A stretch of DNA of 64,000 bases from Natronospira proteinivora. GTDB lineage: Bacteria > Pseudomonadota > Gammaproteobacteria > Natronospirales > Natronospiraceae. The notes beneath the pieces are model-generated. The model was not told the DNA's origin. It did not search any database and saw nothing but the letters and a program-made list of their open reading frames with translations. The position numbers were made by a program, and so were the translations under genes. Below are positions 42,461-51,645 of the stretch, one piece after another. The first letter of the stretch is position 1. Each line of letters begins with the position of its first letter. The DNA is taken from the NCBI RefSeq assembly GCF_024170465.1, contig NZ_JALJYF010000001.1, forward strand, positions 868,001 to 932,000, given 5' to 3'.

Positions 42461-43891
42461 ATGAGTACCCGCACAAGCAAGGCACCCAAGGCCAACGGTC
42501 GGATCGATGTGCTGGACCCTCAGGACGGCAGCCTGGTGGAAAGTATTCCCCGCTATGATGCAAAGGGCATGCAGTCGGCCATTGACCAGGCTGACGCCGC
42601 CCTGCCCCGGGCCCGCCGCATGCCGGTGCATGAACGGATGCGAGTCCTTTACGATGCCGCCGATTATGTGGATCGCCATCGTGGCGAATTTGCCGAAACC
42701 CTGTCCCGAGAGGGGGTCAAGACGATCAATGAAGCACGGGCCGAGGTGGCCCGGACCGTGATGACGCTGCGCCTCTCCGCCGAGGAGACCCGGCGAATCG
42801 TGGGCAACACCATTGCCTTTGATCAACGCCCCGGCAGTGAAAACCGCTTTGGTTATTCCCGGCGAATCCCAGTGGGCCTGATTGGAGCCATTACCCCCTT
42901 CAATGACCCCCTGAACCTGGTGGCCCACAAGGTGGGTCCGGCCATTGCCGGTGGCAATGCGGTGATCGTCAAGCCCCATGAAGCCACCCCCCTGTCCGCC
43001 ATCAAGCTGCTGGAGGCTTTTCACGCCGCCGGCGTCGAGGAAGGGATATTCCAGGTTATTCCAGGTTACGGGGCCGATGCCGGGGATGCCCTGGTGGTGG
43101 ATGAACGGGTGAGGATGATTTCCTTCACTGGAGGTCGCGAGACCGGAGAGAAAATCATGCAGCGGGCGGGCTTGAAGAAGTTCGGCATGGAGCTGGGGAG
43201 TAACTCCCCCACCATCGTGATGAATGATGCCGATCTGGAGCAAGCCATCCCCGCCATAATCGGAGGGGCGGTGGCGGCCGCTGGGCAGAATTGTTTGCAT
43301 GTGCAGCGTCTGCTTCTACACGAATCCATTTATGAGACGGCCCGGGATCAATTTGTGGAGTCCATGGGCCGGATTCGCTATGGCGACAAGTATTCGGAAG
43401 ACATGGACATGGGACCCATGATTGATCCCCAGGCCGCTGAACGGGTGGACAATTCGGTGCAAAAAGCCCTGCGGGACGGCGCCCGGCTTCTAACCGGCGG
43501 TCAGCGGCAAGGCAACTTCTACGCGCCCACGGTGCTGGAGGCCGTTCCCGATAACCACCCCATGGTCAAGGAGGAGATTTTTGGTCCGGTCACCAGCCTC
43601 CACGCCTTTCGCGATGAGGATGAGGCGATTGCCATTGCCAATAATGTGGATTATGGACTTCATGCCGGTGTTTTCACCAGCGATGTGGATGCCGCTTTCC
43701 GGGTGGCCGATGCTCTGGAGTGTGGCGGTGTCATGATCAACGATAGCAGTGATTACCGACTGGATGCCGCACCGTTTGGCGGGGTGAAGGGTTCCGGCAT
43801 TGGCCGTGAAGGCGTGGGCTATGTGCTCAATGAAATGACCGAACCCAAGGTGTACTGCTTCAATATCCGTTTCCCCAAAGGCTGGACCTGA
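42461..43891 (+). CDS. NAD(P)-dependent aldehyde dehydrogenase
   Basis: A 476-aa enzyme of the aldehyde dehydrogenase superfamily. NAD binding is shown by ITPFNDPLNLVAHKVGPAIAGGNAVIVKPHE, the catalytic Glu by MELGSNSP and the catalytic Cys by AAAGQNCLHVQR. The C-terminal PFGGVKGSGIGREG is standard. It is closest in feel to the lactaldehyde/phosphonoacetaldehyde group, but the substrate is not determined. An aminotransferase gene follows after five nt, so the pair may transaminate an amine and oxidise the resulting aldehyde. The divergent spacer shares a palindrome with fabB. Confidence 0.86.
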   Translation: MSTRTSKAPKANGRIDVLDPQDGSLVESIPRYDAKGMQSAIDQADAALPRARRMPVHERMRVLYDAADYVDRHRGEFAETLSREGVKTINEARAEVARTVMTLRLSAEETRRIVGNTIAFDQRPGSENRFGYSRRIPVGLIGAITPFNDPLNLVAHKVGPAIAGGNAVIVKPHEATPLSAIKLLEAFHAAGVEEGIFQVIPGYGADAGDALVVDERVRMISFTGGRETGEKIMQRAGLKKFGMELGSNSPTIVMNDADLEQAIPAIIGGAVAAAGQNCLHVQRLLLHESIYETARDQFVESMGRIRYGDKYSEDMDMGPMIDPQAAERVDNSVQKALRDGARLLTGGQRQGNFYAPTVLEAVPDNHPMVKEEIFGPVTSLHAFRDEDEAIAIANNVDYGLHAGVFTSDVDAAFRVADALECGGVMINDSSDYRLDAAPFGGVKGSGIGREGVGYVLNEMTEPKVYCFNIRFPKGWT

Positions 43892-43896
43892 GAATC

Positions 43897-45075
43897 ATGC
43901 TGGAAAGAATCAGAAGTGAGCGGGTTGCCCACTTGGTGCAATCCGATATTCGCGCCATGACCCAGCGCTGCGTTGAGGTCAATGGCGTCAATATGGGACA
44001 AGGCATTTGTGATACCCCGCCGCCTGGCGAGGTGATCCAGGGGGTGACGTTGGCTCTGGAGAAAGGGGCCAACCGCTATACCCGTTACGATGGCGTCAAG
44101 CGGCTGCGTCACGCCCTGTCAGAGCGGCTCGCTCGGGACAATACGCTGAATGTGGATCCGGAAACGGAAGTGGTGGTTACTGTGGGCAGCACCGGGGCCT
44201 TTGCTGCCACTGTTACTGCTCTTTGCAACCCCGGAGACCGCATCCTGCTTTTCGAGCCCTATTACGGCTACCACCTGAACACAGCACGGGTGGCGGGCCT
44301 GGAAGTGGATATGGTGCCCCTGAACCCGGCGGATTTCACATTGGATGAGCAGGCGCTGGAAGCCAAGGCCAAAGGTGCCCGTGCAATTGTGGTGAATACT
44401 CCGGGCAATCCCTCTGGTCGGGTGTTCACCCGGGATGAGTTAACGGCCATTGCCCAAATCTGCCAACGGCATGACCTGCTCTGCATTACCGACGAAATCT
44501 ATGAGTACTTTCTGTATGACGATCATGCCCATATCAGCATGGCCACCCTGCCCGGCATGAAGGACCGCACCGTGACCATCTCCGGTTACTCCAAGACATT
44601 CAGCATTACCGGTTGGCGGATTGGCTTTGTGGCTGCGCCGCGGGAATTGGCCGAGCCCATCGGGCTGGTCAACGATATGTATTACGTGTGTGCCCCTTCC
44701 CCGCTCCAGTATGCAGTCGCCGACACTATCCAGGCCTTGGACCCCGACTTCTACCAGTCCCTGGCACGGGAATATCAGGCCAAGCGGGATCGCTTCTGCC
44801 AGTTGCTGGACCAGGTTGGTCTCACACCCCGGGTACCTGAAGGGGCCTATTATGTGCTGGCCGATATCAGCAGGCTTGGCTGCGAAACTTCCCACCAAGC
44901 GGCCATGACTCTCCTGGAGGAAGCGGGGGTGGCCACCGTGCCCGGGAGTGCATTTTTCAGTGGTCCCGATGGGGAGCACTGGACACGCTTCTGTTTCGGG
45001 CGTACCGATAAAACCCTGGAGGCGGCCGAGCGGCAGTTGCTTGAATGGGCGGAAAGAAGCAATAACGCTCGCTAG
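43897..45075 (+). CDS. Class I/II PLP-dependent aminotransferase
   Basis: A 392-aa aminotransferase of fold type I. The PLP-binding Lys is in SGYSKTFSITGWRIGF; NTPGNPSGRVF and the Asp-Tyr region DEIYEYFLYD are present, as is the C-terminal Arg of FCFGRTDKT. The preferred amino donor is unknown (aspartate-, alanine- and aromatic-type members share these features). It forms a tight pair with the aldehyde dehydrogenase and overlaps the 3' end of the EamA gene by 4 nt, tail to tail. Confidence 0.88.
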   Translation: MLERIRSERVAHLVQSDIRAMTQRCVEVNGVNMGQGICDTPPPGEVIQGVTLALEKGANRYTRYDGVKRLRHALSERLARDNTLNVDPETEVVVTVGSTGAFAATVTALCNPGDRILLFEPYYGYHLNTARVAGLEVDMVPLNPADFTLDEQALEAKAKGARAIVVNTPGNPSGRVFTRDELTAIAQICQRHDLLCITDEIYEYFLYDDHAHISMATLPGMKDRTVTISGYSKTFSITGWRIGFVAAPRELAEPIGLVNDMYYVCAPSPLQYAVADTIQALDPDFYQSLAREYQAKRDRFCQLLDQVGLTPRVPEGAYYVLADISRLGCETSHQAAMTLLEEAGVATVPGSAFFSGPDGEHWTRFCFGRTDKTLEAAERQLLEWAERSNNAR

Positions 45076-45971
45076 CTTCTGCCGCCAGGTTCAATTTCCC
45101 GGCCACGCCATTGGACCACGGCGAAACGGGAGAATCGGGCATTCAGCCACAATGACAGCGCAATGACCGCACTGCCCAGTGCCAGGCGCCCCAGGTCCGC
45201 TTCACGATTCCAGATCAGGATATTGACCACCAGACCGGCGGGGATCAGCACATTATTCATTACCGCCAAGGTACCTCCATCCACCAGACAAGCCCCCCGG
45301 TTCCAGAAAAACAGGCCGACCCCCGACGCGGCCAGGCCCAGCCAGAGAATCACGCCCCACTGCAGGGGGGTCTCAGGCAAGGCGGCGGCATCTCCGAAGA
45401 CCCAGAAAGCTGGGCCGGAGACCAGGATGCCACCCAGGAAAAAGAGCCCGAAAAACCGCCAGGTGGGTCGCTGGGGTTGGTAATGCTGGATCAAATGCTT
45501 ATAGGCCACCTGACCGGCCGCAAAACTGAAATTGGCCAGCTGGATCAGCAGAAAACCGCTCAGGTATTGCTCTGTGATCCCATCAAAGCGGATCAAAACC
45601 GCCCCGACTACTGCCAGGAGAGCCGACAGCAAGGCGATGGGGGCAAATCGCCGCCCCAGGGCATCATCCAGCAACGCCACATAAATCGGCGTCGCAACGG
45701 TGAAAAGCAGAATCTCCGGAACGGTCAAATAGGCAAAGGCGCGATACAGACATAGATAGGTCACCCCGAACTGGAGGGCCCCGGTGAGAATTACTCCCAG
45801 CCCAAGACCAAGCGGTAGCCCACGAATCCGGGTCAGCGGAAGAAATAGCAAAGCGGCCAGAACAACCCGGCTGAGCACGGCAAAATCGCTGTCGACTGCG
45901 CCCGCCAGGTAGACATCGATCAGGCTGAAGGAAAACGCCCAGAGTATTGTCACAAACAACAAATAAGCCAT
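45072..45971 (-). CDS. EamA-family (DMT) transporter
   Basis: A 299-aa membrane protein with about ten hydrophobic segments and two EamA repeats, as in the drug/metabolite transporter family. Typical pieces are LLFVTILWAFSFSLIDVYLAG at the start and WGVILWLGLAASGVGLFFWNRG in the second repeat. Members export amino acids, metabolites or drugs; nothing more specific can be said. It faces the aminotransferase tail to tail and is divergent from the lipoprotein gene. Confidence 0.87.
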   Translation of the reverse strand: MAYLLFVTILWAFSFSLIDVYLAGAVDSDFAVLSRVVLAALLFLPLTRIRGLPLGLGLGVILTGALQFGVTYLCLYRAFAYLTVPEILLFTVATPIYVALLDDALGRRFAPIALLSALLAVVGAVLIRFDGITEQYLSGFLLIQLANFSFAAGQVAYKHLIQHYQPQRPTWRFFGLFFLGGILVSGPAFWVFGDAAALPETPLQWGVILWLGLAASGVGLFFWNRGACLVDGGTLAVMNNVLIPAGLVVNILIWNREADLGRLALGSAVIALSLWLNARFSRFAVVQWRGREIEPGGRS

Positions 45972-46071
45972 TCGGGAAAACCTACCCTCTTGATTGCTTT
46001 GAGCTCTGAGGTACCATCAGGCTGTGCCGCGAAAAGACGGTAACACTCAGGGAGTAAAAAAGGAGAAACGC

Positions 46072-46629
46072 ATGAATTTTGCAAACCTTAAGAGAATTGC
46101 TGCCGGGTTGCTTGTTGTGGGAGTGCTTGCCGCCTGTGGCGGGCCCAGTCCCATTGAACATGTCGAGGGTAACCGGGCTTATACCCAGGTTAACCTCTGG
46201 TTCGATGGTAACCGAAGCATCGCCACCAACTACCAGGTCTCGACCCGGGTTCCCATTAACACGGAGGTGGAGATCCGTGACACCAGTGCGGATGTCATCG
46301 TAATTCACGTTCCGTCCATGAACCAGGACATTCATCTGGAGAATGTGCCGGGTTACACGGAATTGGATATAAGCGGCCTTTATGACCGTTATTTTGGGGA
46401 TAGTCCGGCCGATCTCAGCGGCTTTGATGCCAGCACCCGGGAAGCCATCGAAAATGGTGAAGTTCGGGAAGGCATGAGCCGTGACGCGGTTCTCAAGGCC
46501 CGTGGCTATCCGCCGGCTCATGAGACGCCGACTCTAGATGAGGATCGTTGGACATACTGGCGTAATCGCTTCGCTCGCCAGATTGTCCACTTCTCCGGTG
46601 ACGAAGTCTCGGAGCTGGAAGGCTTATGA
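46072..46629 (+). CDS. Putative lipoprotein with BamE/SmpA-like C-terminal region
   Basis: A 185-aa lipoprotein. The signal peptide ends in a lipobox, VLAAC (Cys at residue 22), so the mature protein is lipid-anchored. The middle part has no known motif. The C-terminal part, VREGMSRDAVLKARGYPPAH followed by a Trp-containing beta strand, resembles the small BamE/SmpA-type fold. The residue after the Cys is Gly, which does not by itself call for inner-membrane retention. ATG at 46072 directly precedes the signal sequence. A strong terminator follows. Confidence 0.7.
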   Translation: MNFANLKRIAAGLLVVGVLAACGGPSPIEHVEGNRAYTQVNLWFDGNRSIATNYQVSTRVPINTEVEIRDTSADVIVIHVPSMNQDIHLENVPGYTELDISGLYDRYFGDSPADLSGFDASTREAIENGEVREGMSRDAVLKARGYPPAHETPTLDEDRWTYWRNRFARQIVHFSGDEVSELEGL

Positions 46630-46657
46630 TCTAACAACCCGATCACGCCGGGTTTAA

Positions 46658-46697
46658 GAAAGGCCGGGTACGAGGTTATTTCCCGTCCCGGCCTTTC
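46658..46697. terminator. Rho-independent terminator between convergent genes
   Basis: GAAAGGCCGGG (46658-46668) pairs with CCCGGCCTTTC (46687-46697), an 11-bp perfect stem with an 18-nt loop, followed by CTTTAG. It lies between the lipoprotein and the convergent PhoU-like gene. Confidence 0.78.
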
Positions 46698-46728
46698 CTT
46701 TAGTCAAACCGAACTTTCCGGCCAAAGT

Positions 46729-47412
46729 TCAATGGTTGTTCTTTTTTTCGTCCCGGAAGAAATCCAGGTCATCCACCTGCCCCTGCAATGCGGTGGCAAC
46801 ATTGGAGAGATGGGCTACCACGCGCTTGTAGTGACGAGCCAGTAAGGAATAGGCCACTGCTTCGTGGACCTGTATCTGTCCCTCATCCTTGAAGAGGTCC
46901 ATGATGATCTGATCACAGCGTCCCCGAATGGACTTGGCTTGCTTGATCGCCCTTTGCGCCGGCTCCTCATTGGAGTCCCGGCATGCCTCGGATACCAGCT
47001 CGAAAATGTCCCGAGTCTCGTTGGCAACCTCATCCAGCGGTTCCTGGAAACGAGCGTCGTGAAAACCTTCGGTGTAGAACTGCCCTACTTCAAAGACATT
47101 CTTGCAGTAGTCCCCAATCCGCTCAGCATCTTTTGCCACGCTCATCAGGGCCAGGCACACCGCCACATCATAGCCCGGGTTGACCGTCAAATAGCGAAGC
47201 ACCTTCCGCCGGATGGAACGCTCCAGCTCATTGATGGCCCGGTCCCGCTCATAAATGCTTTCACTTACCGCCTGGGCCGGAACCTTACTGTGCAATACCT
47301 CATTGGCCCGGAGGAACATCCATTCCCCGTGGTCCAGCATCTCACCCAATTCCGAAAAGGCATTGTCGATGGTGGTCTCGGACTGCAGGGCACTCAGAAT
47401 CTCACGAAACAT
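46729..47412 (-). CDS. PhoU-domain protein
   Basis: A 227-aa helical protein with PhoU-like repeats. The acidic metal-binding-type helices appear as KDAERIGDYCKNVFEVG and ESIYERDRAINELERSIRRK. It follows a Na/Pi cotransporter gene after 36 nt and probably regulates phosphate uptake or metabolism with it. It is distinct from PhoU of the PstSCAB operon, which is absent here. A set of Pho-box-like repeats occurs upstream of the transporter gene. Confidence 0.82.
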   Translation of the reverse strand: MFREILSALQSETTIDNAFSELGEMLDHGEWMFLRANEVLHSKVPAQAVSESIYERDRAINELERSIRRKVLRYLTVNPGYDVAVCLALMSVAKDAERIGDYCKNVFEVGQFYTEGFHDARFQEPLDEVANETRDIFELVSEACRDSNEEPAQRAIKQAKSIRGRCDQIIMDLFKDEGQIQVHEAVAYSLLARHYKRVVAHLSNVATALQGQVDDLDFFRDEKKNNH

Positions 47413-47448
47413 CGCACTCTCCGTATTTGGCCTTGCCGGCCAAATGAC

Positions 47449-48639
47449 TTAACGGTGGACAAAAAACAGCTCGGTGACGGCAATGCCCACCAGCGGTACA
47501 AGCAAGAATACCAAGAACAGGAAGAAGAAGGCATACCGTGGGGATTTGGATGCCAGCTTCCCGTACCAATTGGCGATTCTCATGGGTACGATCCGCAAGG
47601 GATACCACAAGGCGGTCCCGAACAGATTGAACAGCACGTGAACCAGTGCCACGGTCACCGCGGCATTTACCGGATTTGCCGTGGCGGCCAAAACACTAGT
47701 AACGGTAGTCCCCAGATTGCTTCCCATCATGAAGGGCAGCAGCCGTTTCATGGGGACAACGCCCGCACCGGCCAGGGGCACCATGAGGCTGGTGGTAATG
47801 GTACTGGACTGAACCATCACCGTGGAGAAGGCACCGATGCCGTAGGCCCGAATATCGGTACGAAAGAAATAGGTCCGGAAAAGCCCATCCATGTGCCGCA
47901 GCAAGGCCCCGCGAAGGTTCTTAACCATGAAAACCAGGGCAACAAACATCAGCAACAGCCCCAGGCCGGCCACAAGCAGGCCCTGGGTCAGGGTGCTGGG
48001 CATCAAGAAGCCACCCAGCCATTCGGCCAGATCAACCATTGGCCGGGTGATCACTTTCACGGGACTGTTGGGGTTGGCCACGGGCTCCATGCCGATCCAG
48101 TCAGCCATGGTATTGGCAATCCGAGTTATAAAACCCCGGCCGCTGTCATGGAATAGTCCGCTGATCCATTCCAACGGGAAAAGCACGGCCACCGTCAAAA
48201 GGTTGAACAAATCGTGAATCAGGGCGGCCGTGAAAGAGCGGCGGAAATTGCGCCGGATGCGCAAATTGGCCAGCGCTACCACTACCGCTGTCACCGAGGT
48301 GCCGATATTCGCCCCCATGATGGCGAATACCGCCGTACCCAGGGTCATCTCTCCGGTGGCCACCAGGGTGACGATTAAGGCCGTGGTAAAGGAAGAGCTT
48401 TGGACAATGGCGGTAACCAGCACCGCCCCCATCAGTGCGATGAAGGGGTTCTCGCCATAGGCGAAGGCACGGACGAGCCAGTCGCTCTCGCCGCCGAAGG
48501 TGCCCAGGCCGGCCCCCATGATGTTCAGCGCCGAAAGGAAGAAGTAGAGACAGAAAGCCGCGTAGAGTCCGCGAAGCCAGGCAGGCACTTCTTGGCGGTC
48601 CATGCTCCGACTCAGAGCAGGCGGTTGGGATTGGGCCAT
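47449..48639 (-). CDS. Na+/phosphate cotransporter (NptA/PNaS family)
   Basis: A 396-aa membrane protein of the Na/Pi symporter family. The two inverted repeats bear the signature glutamine/serine motif: VTAIVQSSSFTTALIVTLV near the N-terminus and STVMVQSSTITTSLMVPL later, each followed by GANIGT or GSNLGT. It imports phosphate with sodium, which suits a salty habitat. It is the first gene of a pair with the PhoU-like gene. The spacer upstream contains tandem CTGTCAT repeats, so control by PhoB is likely. Confidence 0.88.
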   Translation of the reverse strand: MAQSQPPALSRSMDRQEVPAWLRGLYAAFCLYFFLSALNIMGAGLGTFGGESDWLVRAFAYGENPFIALMGAVLVTAIVQSSSFTTALIVTLVATGEMTLGTAVFAIMGANIGTSVTAVVVALANLRIRRNFRRSFTAALIHDLFNLLTVAVLFPLEWISGLFHDSGRGFITRIANTMADWIGMEPVANPNSPVKVITRPMVDLAEWLGGFLMPSTLTQGLLVAGLGLLLMFVALVFMVKNLRGALLRHMDGLFRTYFFRTDIRAYGIGAFSTVMVQSSTITTSLMVPLAGAGVVPMKRLLPFMMGSNLGTTVTSVLAATANPVNAAVTVALVHVLFNLFGTALWYPLRIVPMRIANWYGKLASKSPRYAFFFLFLVFLLVPLVGIAVTELFFVHR

Positions 48640-48787
48640 AGATCAACACCAGAGCGGCTTTTGACCGCGTTTTTCCTTAGGGGAACTGAACTGGAATCGA
48701 TTCGGCCCGATCCCCCGCGGGGCAAGCCCCACGACCGTAGCCGAGTACGGCGGGAACCGTACCCAAGCCCGCGGGGAATCGCAAGCC

Positions 48788-48849
48788 TTTTATGACAGCA
48801 GAGTAACAATGGTCACGACCCTGTCATCCCACTGTCATCTCCCTGTCAT
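48788..48849. promoter_or_regulatory. Pho-box-like CTGTCAT repeats upstream of the Na/Pi cotransporter
   Basis: CTGTCAT occurs three times on the plus strand at 48821-48827, 48832-48838 and 48843-48849, exactly 11 nt apart, the period of the PhoB box. A further CTGTCATAAAA lies on the minus strand (48798 down to 48788), towards the transporter gene. The array is about 150-210 nt before that gene's start. It ends next to the 3' end of the aminopeptidase gene. Confidence 0.68.
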
Positions 48850-48873
48850 ATTTGCACCGATTGTCCCGATCTG

Positions 48874-50241
48874 TCAGCCGGGATGATTGTACTGTTGCTT
48901 GAGCCAAGTCCAAACGGCCCGCAAGCCCTGGGCCTCCCCACCGGCCGGCCGTCCGGGGCGATCCCCGAGGTTCCAGGCGTAGATGTCCAGGTGATACCAG
49001 TCCACCTTTTCGTCCACGAAATCATCCAGGAACAGGGCAGCAGTAAGGCTACCACCCTGGGGGGTGGTGCCGGTATTGGATAGATCAGCCAGCGCCGGCT
49101 GGATCTGGCGCTTGTAGGGTTTGTACAGAGGCATGTGCCAGAGCGGGTCTTCCTGTTCAAAGGCAATATCTTGCAGCGACCGGGCCTGGGCTTGATCCCG
49201 GGCATACACCGGCGGCAGGTCTTCCCCCAGGGCGATGCGTGCGGCCCCGGTCAGGGTGGCAAAATCAATCACCCGCTCGGCCCCTTCCTCGCAGGCCAAT
49301 GTCAGGGCATCGGAGAGAATGACCCGCCCTTCCGCATCAGTATTGCCGATCTCCACGGTGGTCCCCTTGCGGGTAGAGATGATATCGGACGGACGGTAGG
49401 CATTGCCTGCGATGGCGTTCTCAACCGCCGGAATATAGACCCGAAGGTTCACCGGAAGGCCCAGCGCCATGATAATCCGGGCCAGACCAATCACATGGGC
49501 GGCCCCGCCCATGTCTTTCTTCATCAGCACCATGCCGGCACCGGGTTTGATGTTGAGACCGCCGGAGTCAAAAATCACGCCCTTTCCGACCAACGCCAAT
49601 GGAGGGTGCTCAGGATTCCCCCACTCAAGCCGCGCCAGCCTGGGCCCACGGGAAGCGGCTTGGCCCACCACATGAACCGCCGGGAATTCCCGCTCCAGCT
49701 CCTCGCCTTCATACTCCCGGAAATCGGCCGAAAATTCCTCGGCGAGCTCCCCCAGTGTATTGGCAAGCTCGGCCGGGCCCAGGTCGATGGCCGGCGTATT
49801 GACCAGATCCCGGACCTGAGTGGCGGCCTGAAGCAGGACCTCCACTTCCTGCTTCAGCCCCCCATCAAGTACTAGCCGCGCTCTGGGATACTGCTGCTGC
49901 TTGTACCGATCAAAGCGGTGGCAAGCCAAGCCCCAGCCTAGCGAGGCCCGCATCCGGCGATCGCGGTTCCAGTTGGCGTCCAGATAGTAATCGCCTTCCG
50001 GCAGCGAGTTCGGTAGGTCTGCCAGGGCCCATATTCCGGAAACCTCATCCACCCCAAGTAGTACAGCTGCCGGGCGTCCTTTGGTGCTTGGCACCAGCAC
50101 ATGGCTACCGGATTCACCCTCGAAGCCGGACAATCGCACCCATTGGGCATCGGCTTCACTGGCCTGATCCAGCCAGGTGTTCAATCCGGATTTGTCCAAG
50201 GGAATAATTGGGCACTTCTGGTTACTGGACTGGACGAACAT
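48874..50241 (-). CDS. Leucyl aminopeptidase-family (M17) peptidase
   Basis: A 455-aa cytosolic dimetal aminopeptidase. The metal-binding and catalytic blocks are VGKGVIFDSGGLNIKPG with Lys and Asp ligands, and the NTDAEGRVIL signature of the family. The C-terminal GTTPQGGSLTAALFLDDFV and WYHLDIYAWN are normal. It releases N-terminal residues from peptides. An open frame extends to 50442, but the leader is not like protein; ATG 50241 fits the usual length. It is divergent from an RND operon. Confidence 0.9.
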   Translation of the reverse strand: MFVQSSNQKCPIIPLDKSGLNTWLDQASEADAQWVRLSGFEGESGSHVLVPSTKGRPAAVLLGVDEVSGIWALADLPNSLPEGDYYLDANWNRDRRMRASLGWGLACHRFDRYKQQQYPRARLVLDGGLKQEVEVLLQAATQVRDLVNTPAIDLGPAELANTLGELAEEFSADFREYEGEELEREFPAVHVVGQAASRGPRLARLEWGNPEHPPLALVGKGVIFDSGGLNIKPGAGMVLMKKDMGGAAHVIGLARIIMALGLPVNLRVYIPAVENAIAGNAYRPSDIISTRKGTTVEIGNTDAEGRVILSDALTLACEEGAERVIDFATLTGAARIALGEDLPPVYARDQAQARSLQDIAFEQEDPLWHMPLYKPYKRQIQPALADLSNTGTTPQGGSLTAALFLDDFVDEKVDWYHLDIYAWNLGDRPGRPAGGEAQGLRAVWTWLKQQYNHPG

Positions 50242-50406
50242 AGTATCGGACTCCGTGATTGGATGACTCGCGATAGGATACCGCAAGGCGGGCCGGTCTT
50301 GGATATCAGACGGCTGCCGCAGTCTGCCAACTCGCTGTCTGGGGGGGATTAGAGCGACATTGTCTGGTAAACTCGAAAAATATATGCCCGATTTCCCAAG
50401 CCGTGT

Positions 50407-51645
50407 ATGCCAATCAGGACTTCTTCCAACATGCCCCGCCAATTCAGGATATTATTGAATCCACACTACCTCCTGCTGCTGATAGCAGCCATCAGCCTTG
50501 TATTCCTATCGGCCTGCGCCTCTGAATCTGACGAAGAGAGCGTAGAAAATGAAGAACGTGTGTTTGAACTGCCTGTTCGCGAAATAGAATACCGCACCCC
50601 TGTCATCAATCGAACTTATCCTGGTCGAACAGAGGGAATGCGATGGGTTGAAGTGCGGGCTCAAGTCTCGGGCGTGCTTCAGCAACGAACCTATAGCGAG
50701 GGCGACCTGGTAGAGCGGGATGATGTTCTCTTTCACATTGATCCCAATCGTTACTCGGTCGAGGTCCAGCAGGCATCTGCTGAACTTGAGCGGGCGCGGG
50801 CTGCCGAGCGCCAAGCAGAGCGGGAGTGGCAGCTGGTCTCAGGGCTTTATGAGGAAGATGCCATCACGGAACGGGAACGAAATGAGACCCTATCTCAGCT
50901 GGAAACTGCCCAGGCCAATGTTGCCCTGACTGAGGCCGCCCTTGAAGCGCGGCAAATTGATCTGAACTACAGCCAGGTGCGAACCCCTATTGAAGGCATT
51001 GCGGGAATGGAAGAACGTTCTGAAGGTAATCTCATTCAGGCCGGTGATCTCCTGACCACAGTAGTCCAGATGGATCCTATTCAGGTCCCCTTTTCCATAC
51101 CCGAAGACCATATCCGTGCATTTGGCAGCCAGATCCGTAATGCTACCGTTGATGTATTCATGACCCTCCCTGACGGACACCAATATGGTATGCCGGGCCG
51201 GGTAGATTTTGTCGGTAGTCGAGTAGACGAACAGACGGGTACGGTGAACATGCGTGCCGTCTTCCCCAATCCGGATGGCGAAATCATTCCCGGCCAGTTC
51301 GTCCGCCTCACCTTGTCCCAGTTACTCTTGGAACGGGTTATTCGTGTGCCACAACGGGCAGTTGTCCGGGGGCGCCACGGGCCCATGATCTATGTTCTTG
51401 ATGACGAAGATCGAGCCCTTCAAAGAAGTGTCCGGCTGGGAGCAGAACTGGAAGATCAGGTGGTTATTGTGGATGGTCTAGTGGAAGGAGACCGGGTTGT
51501 GGTCGATGGACTGGGGTCTTTGTCCGAGGGGCAGAAGGTGGATCCCGAACCCGAGGAAACTGAAGAAAGCACTGAACCTGAACAAGAAGGCGACGATCGC
51601 GAGCAAAAGTCCACTGACGAAAATAACTCGGAAGGTGAAGACTGA
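50407..51645 (+). CDS. RND efflux periplasmic adaptor lipoprotein
   Basis: A 412-aa AcrA/MexA-type adaptor. The signal peptide ends in a lipobox, VFLSAC. Later come the lipoyl half-motif VEVRAQVSGVLQQRTYSEGDLV, an alpha-hairpin (residues about 110-175) and the second lipoyl half SQVRTPIEGIAGM. The C-terminal 40 residues are an extended acidic tail. An internal ATG at 50431 would also give a good signal peptide, so the exact start is open. Its stop overlaps the permease start by one base (TGATG). With the permease and NodT-type channel it forms a complete tripartite pump. Confidence 0.9.
   Translation: MPIRTSSNMPRQFRILLNPHYLLLLIAAISLVFLSACASESDEESVENEERVFELPVREIEYRTPVINRTYPGRTEGMRWVEVRAQVSGVLQQRTYSEGDLVERDDVLFHIDPNRYSVEVQQASAELERARAAERQAEREWQLVSGLYEEDAITERERNETLSQLETAQANVALTEAALEARQIDLNYSQVRTPIEGIAGMEERSEGNLIQAGDLLTTVVQMDPIQVPFSIPEDHIRAFGSQIRNATVDVFMTLPDGHQYGMPGRVDFVGSRVDEQTGTVNMRAVFPNPDGEIIPGQFVRLTLSQLLLERVIRVPQRAVVRGRHGPMIYVLDDEDRALQRSVRLGAELEDQVVIVDGLVEGDRVVVDGLGSLSEGQKVDPEPEETEESTEPEQEGDDREQKSTDENNSEGED

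Noticed and set aside
46864-48156. 430-aa open frame antisense to the PhoU and Na/Pi cotransporter genes
   Set aside because: It is a composition shadow rich in His, Gly and Gln, lying across two well-supported genes.
50360-50386. TTGTCT/TATATG promoter for the second RND operon
   Set aside because: The spacer is only 15 nt, too short for a confident sigma70 call.
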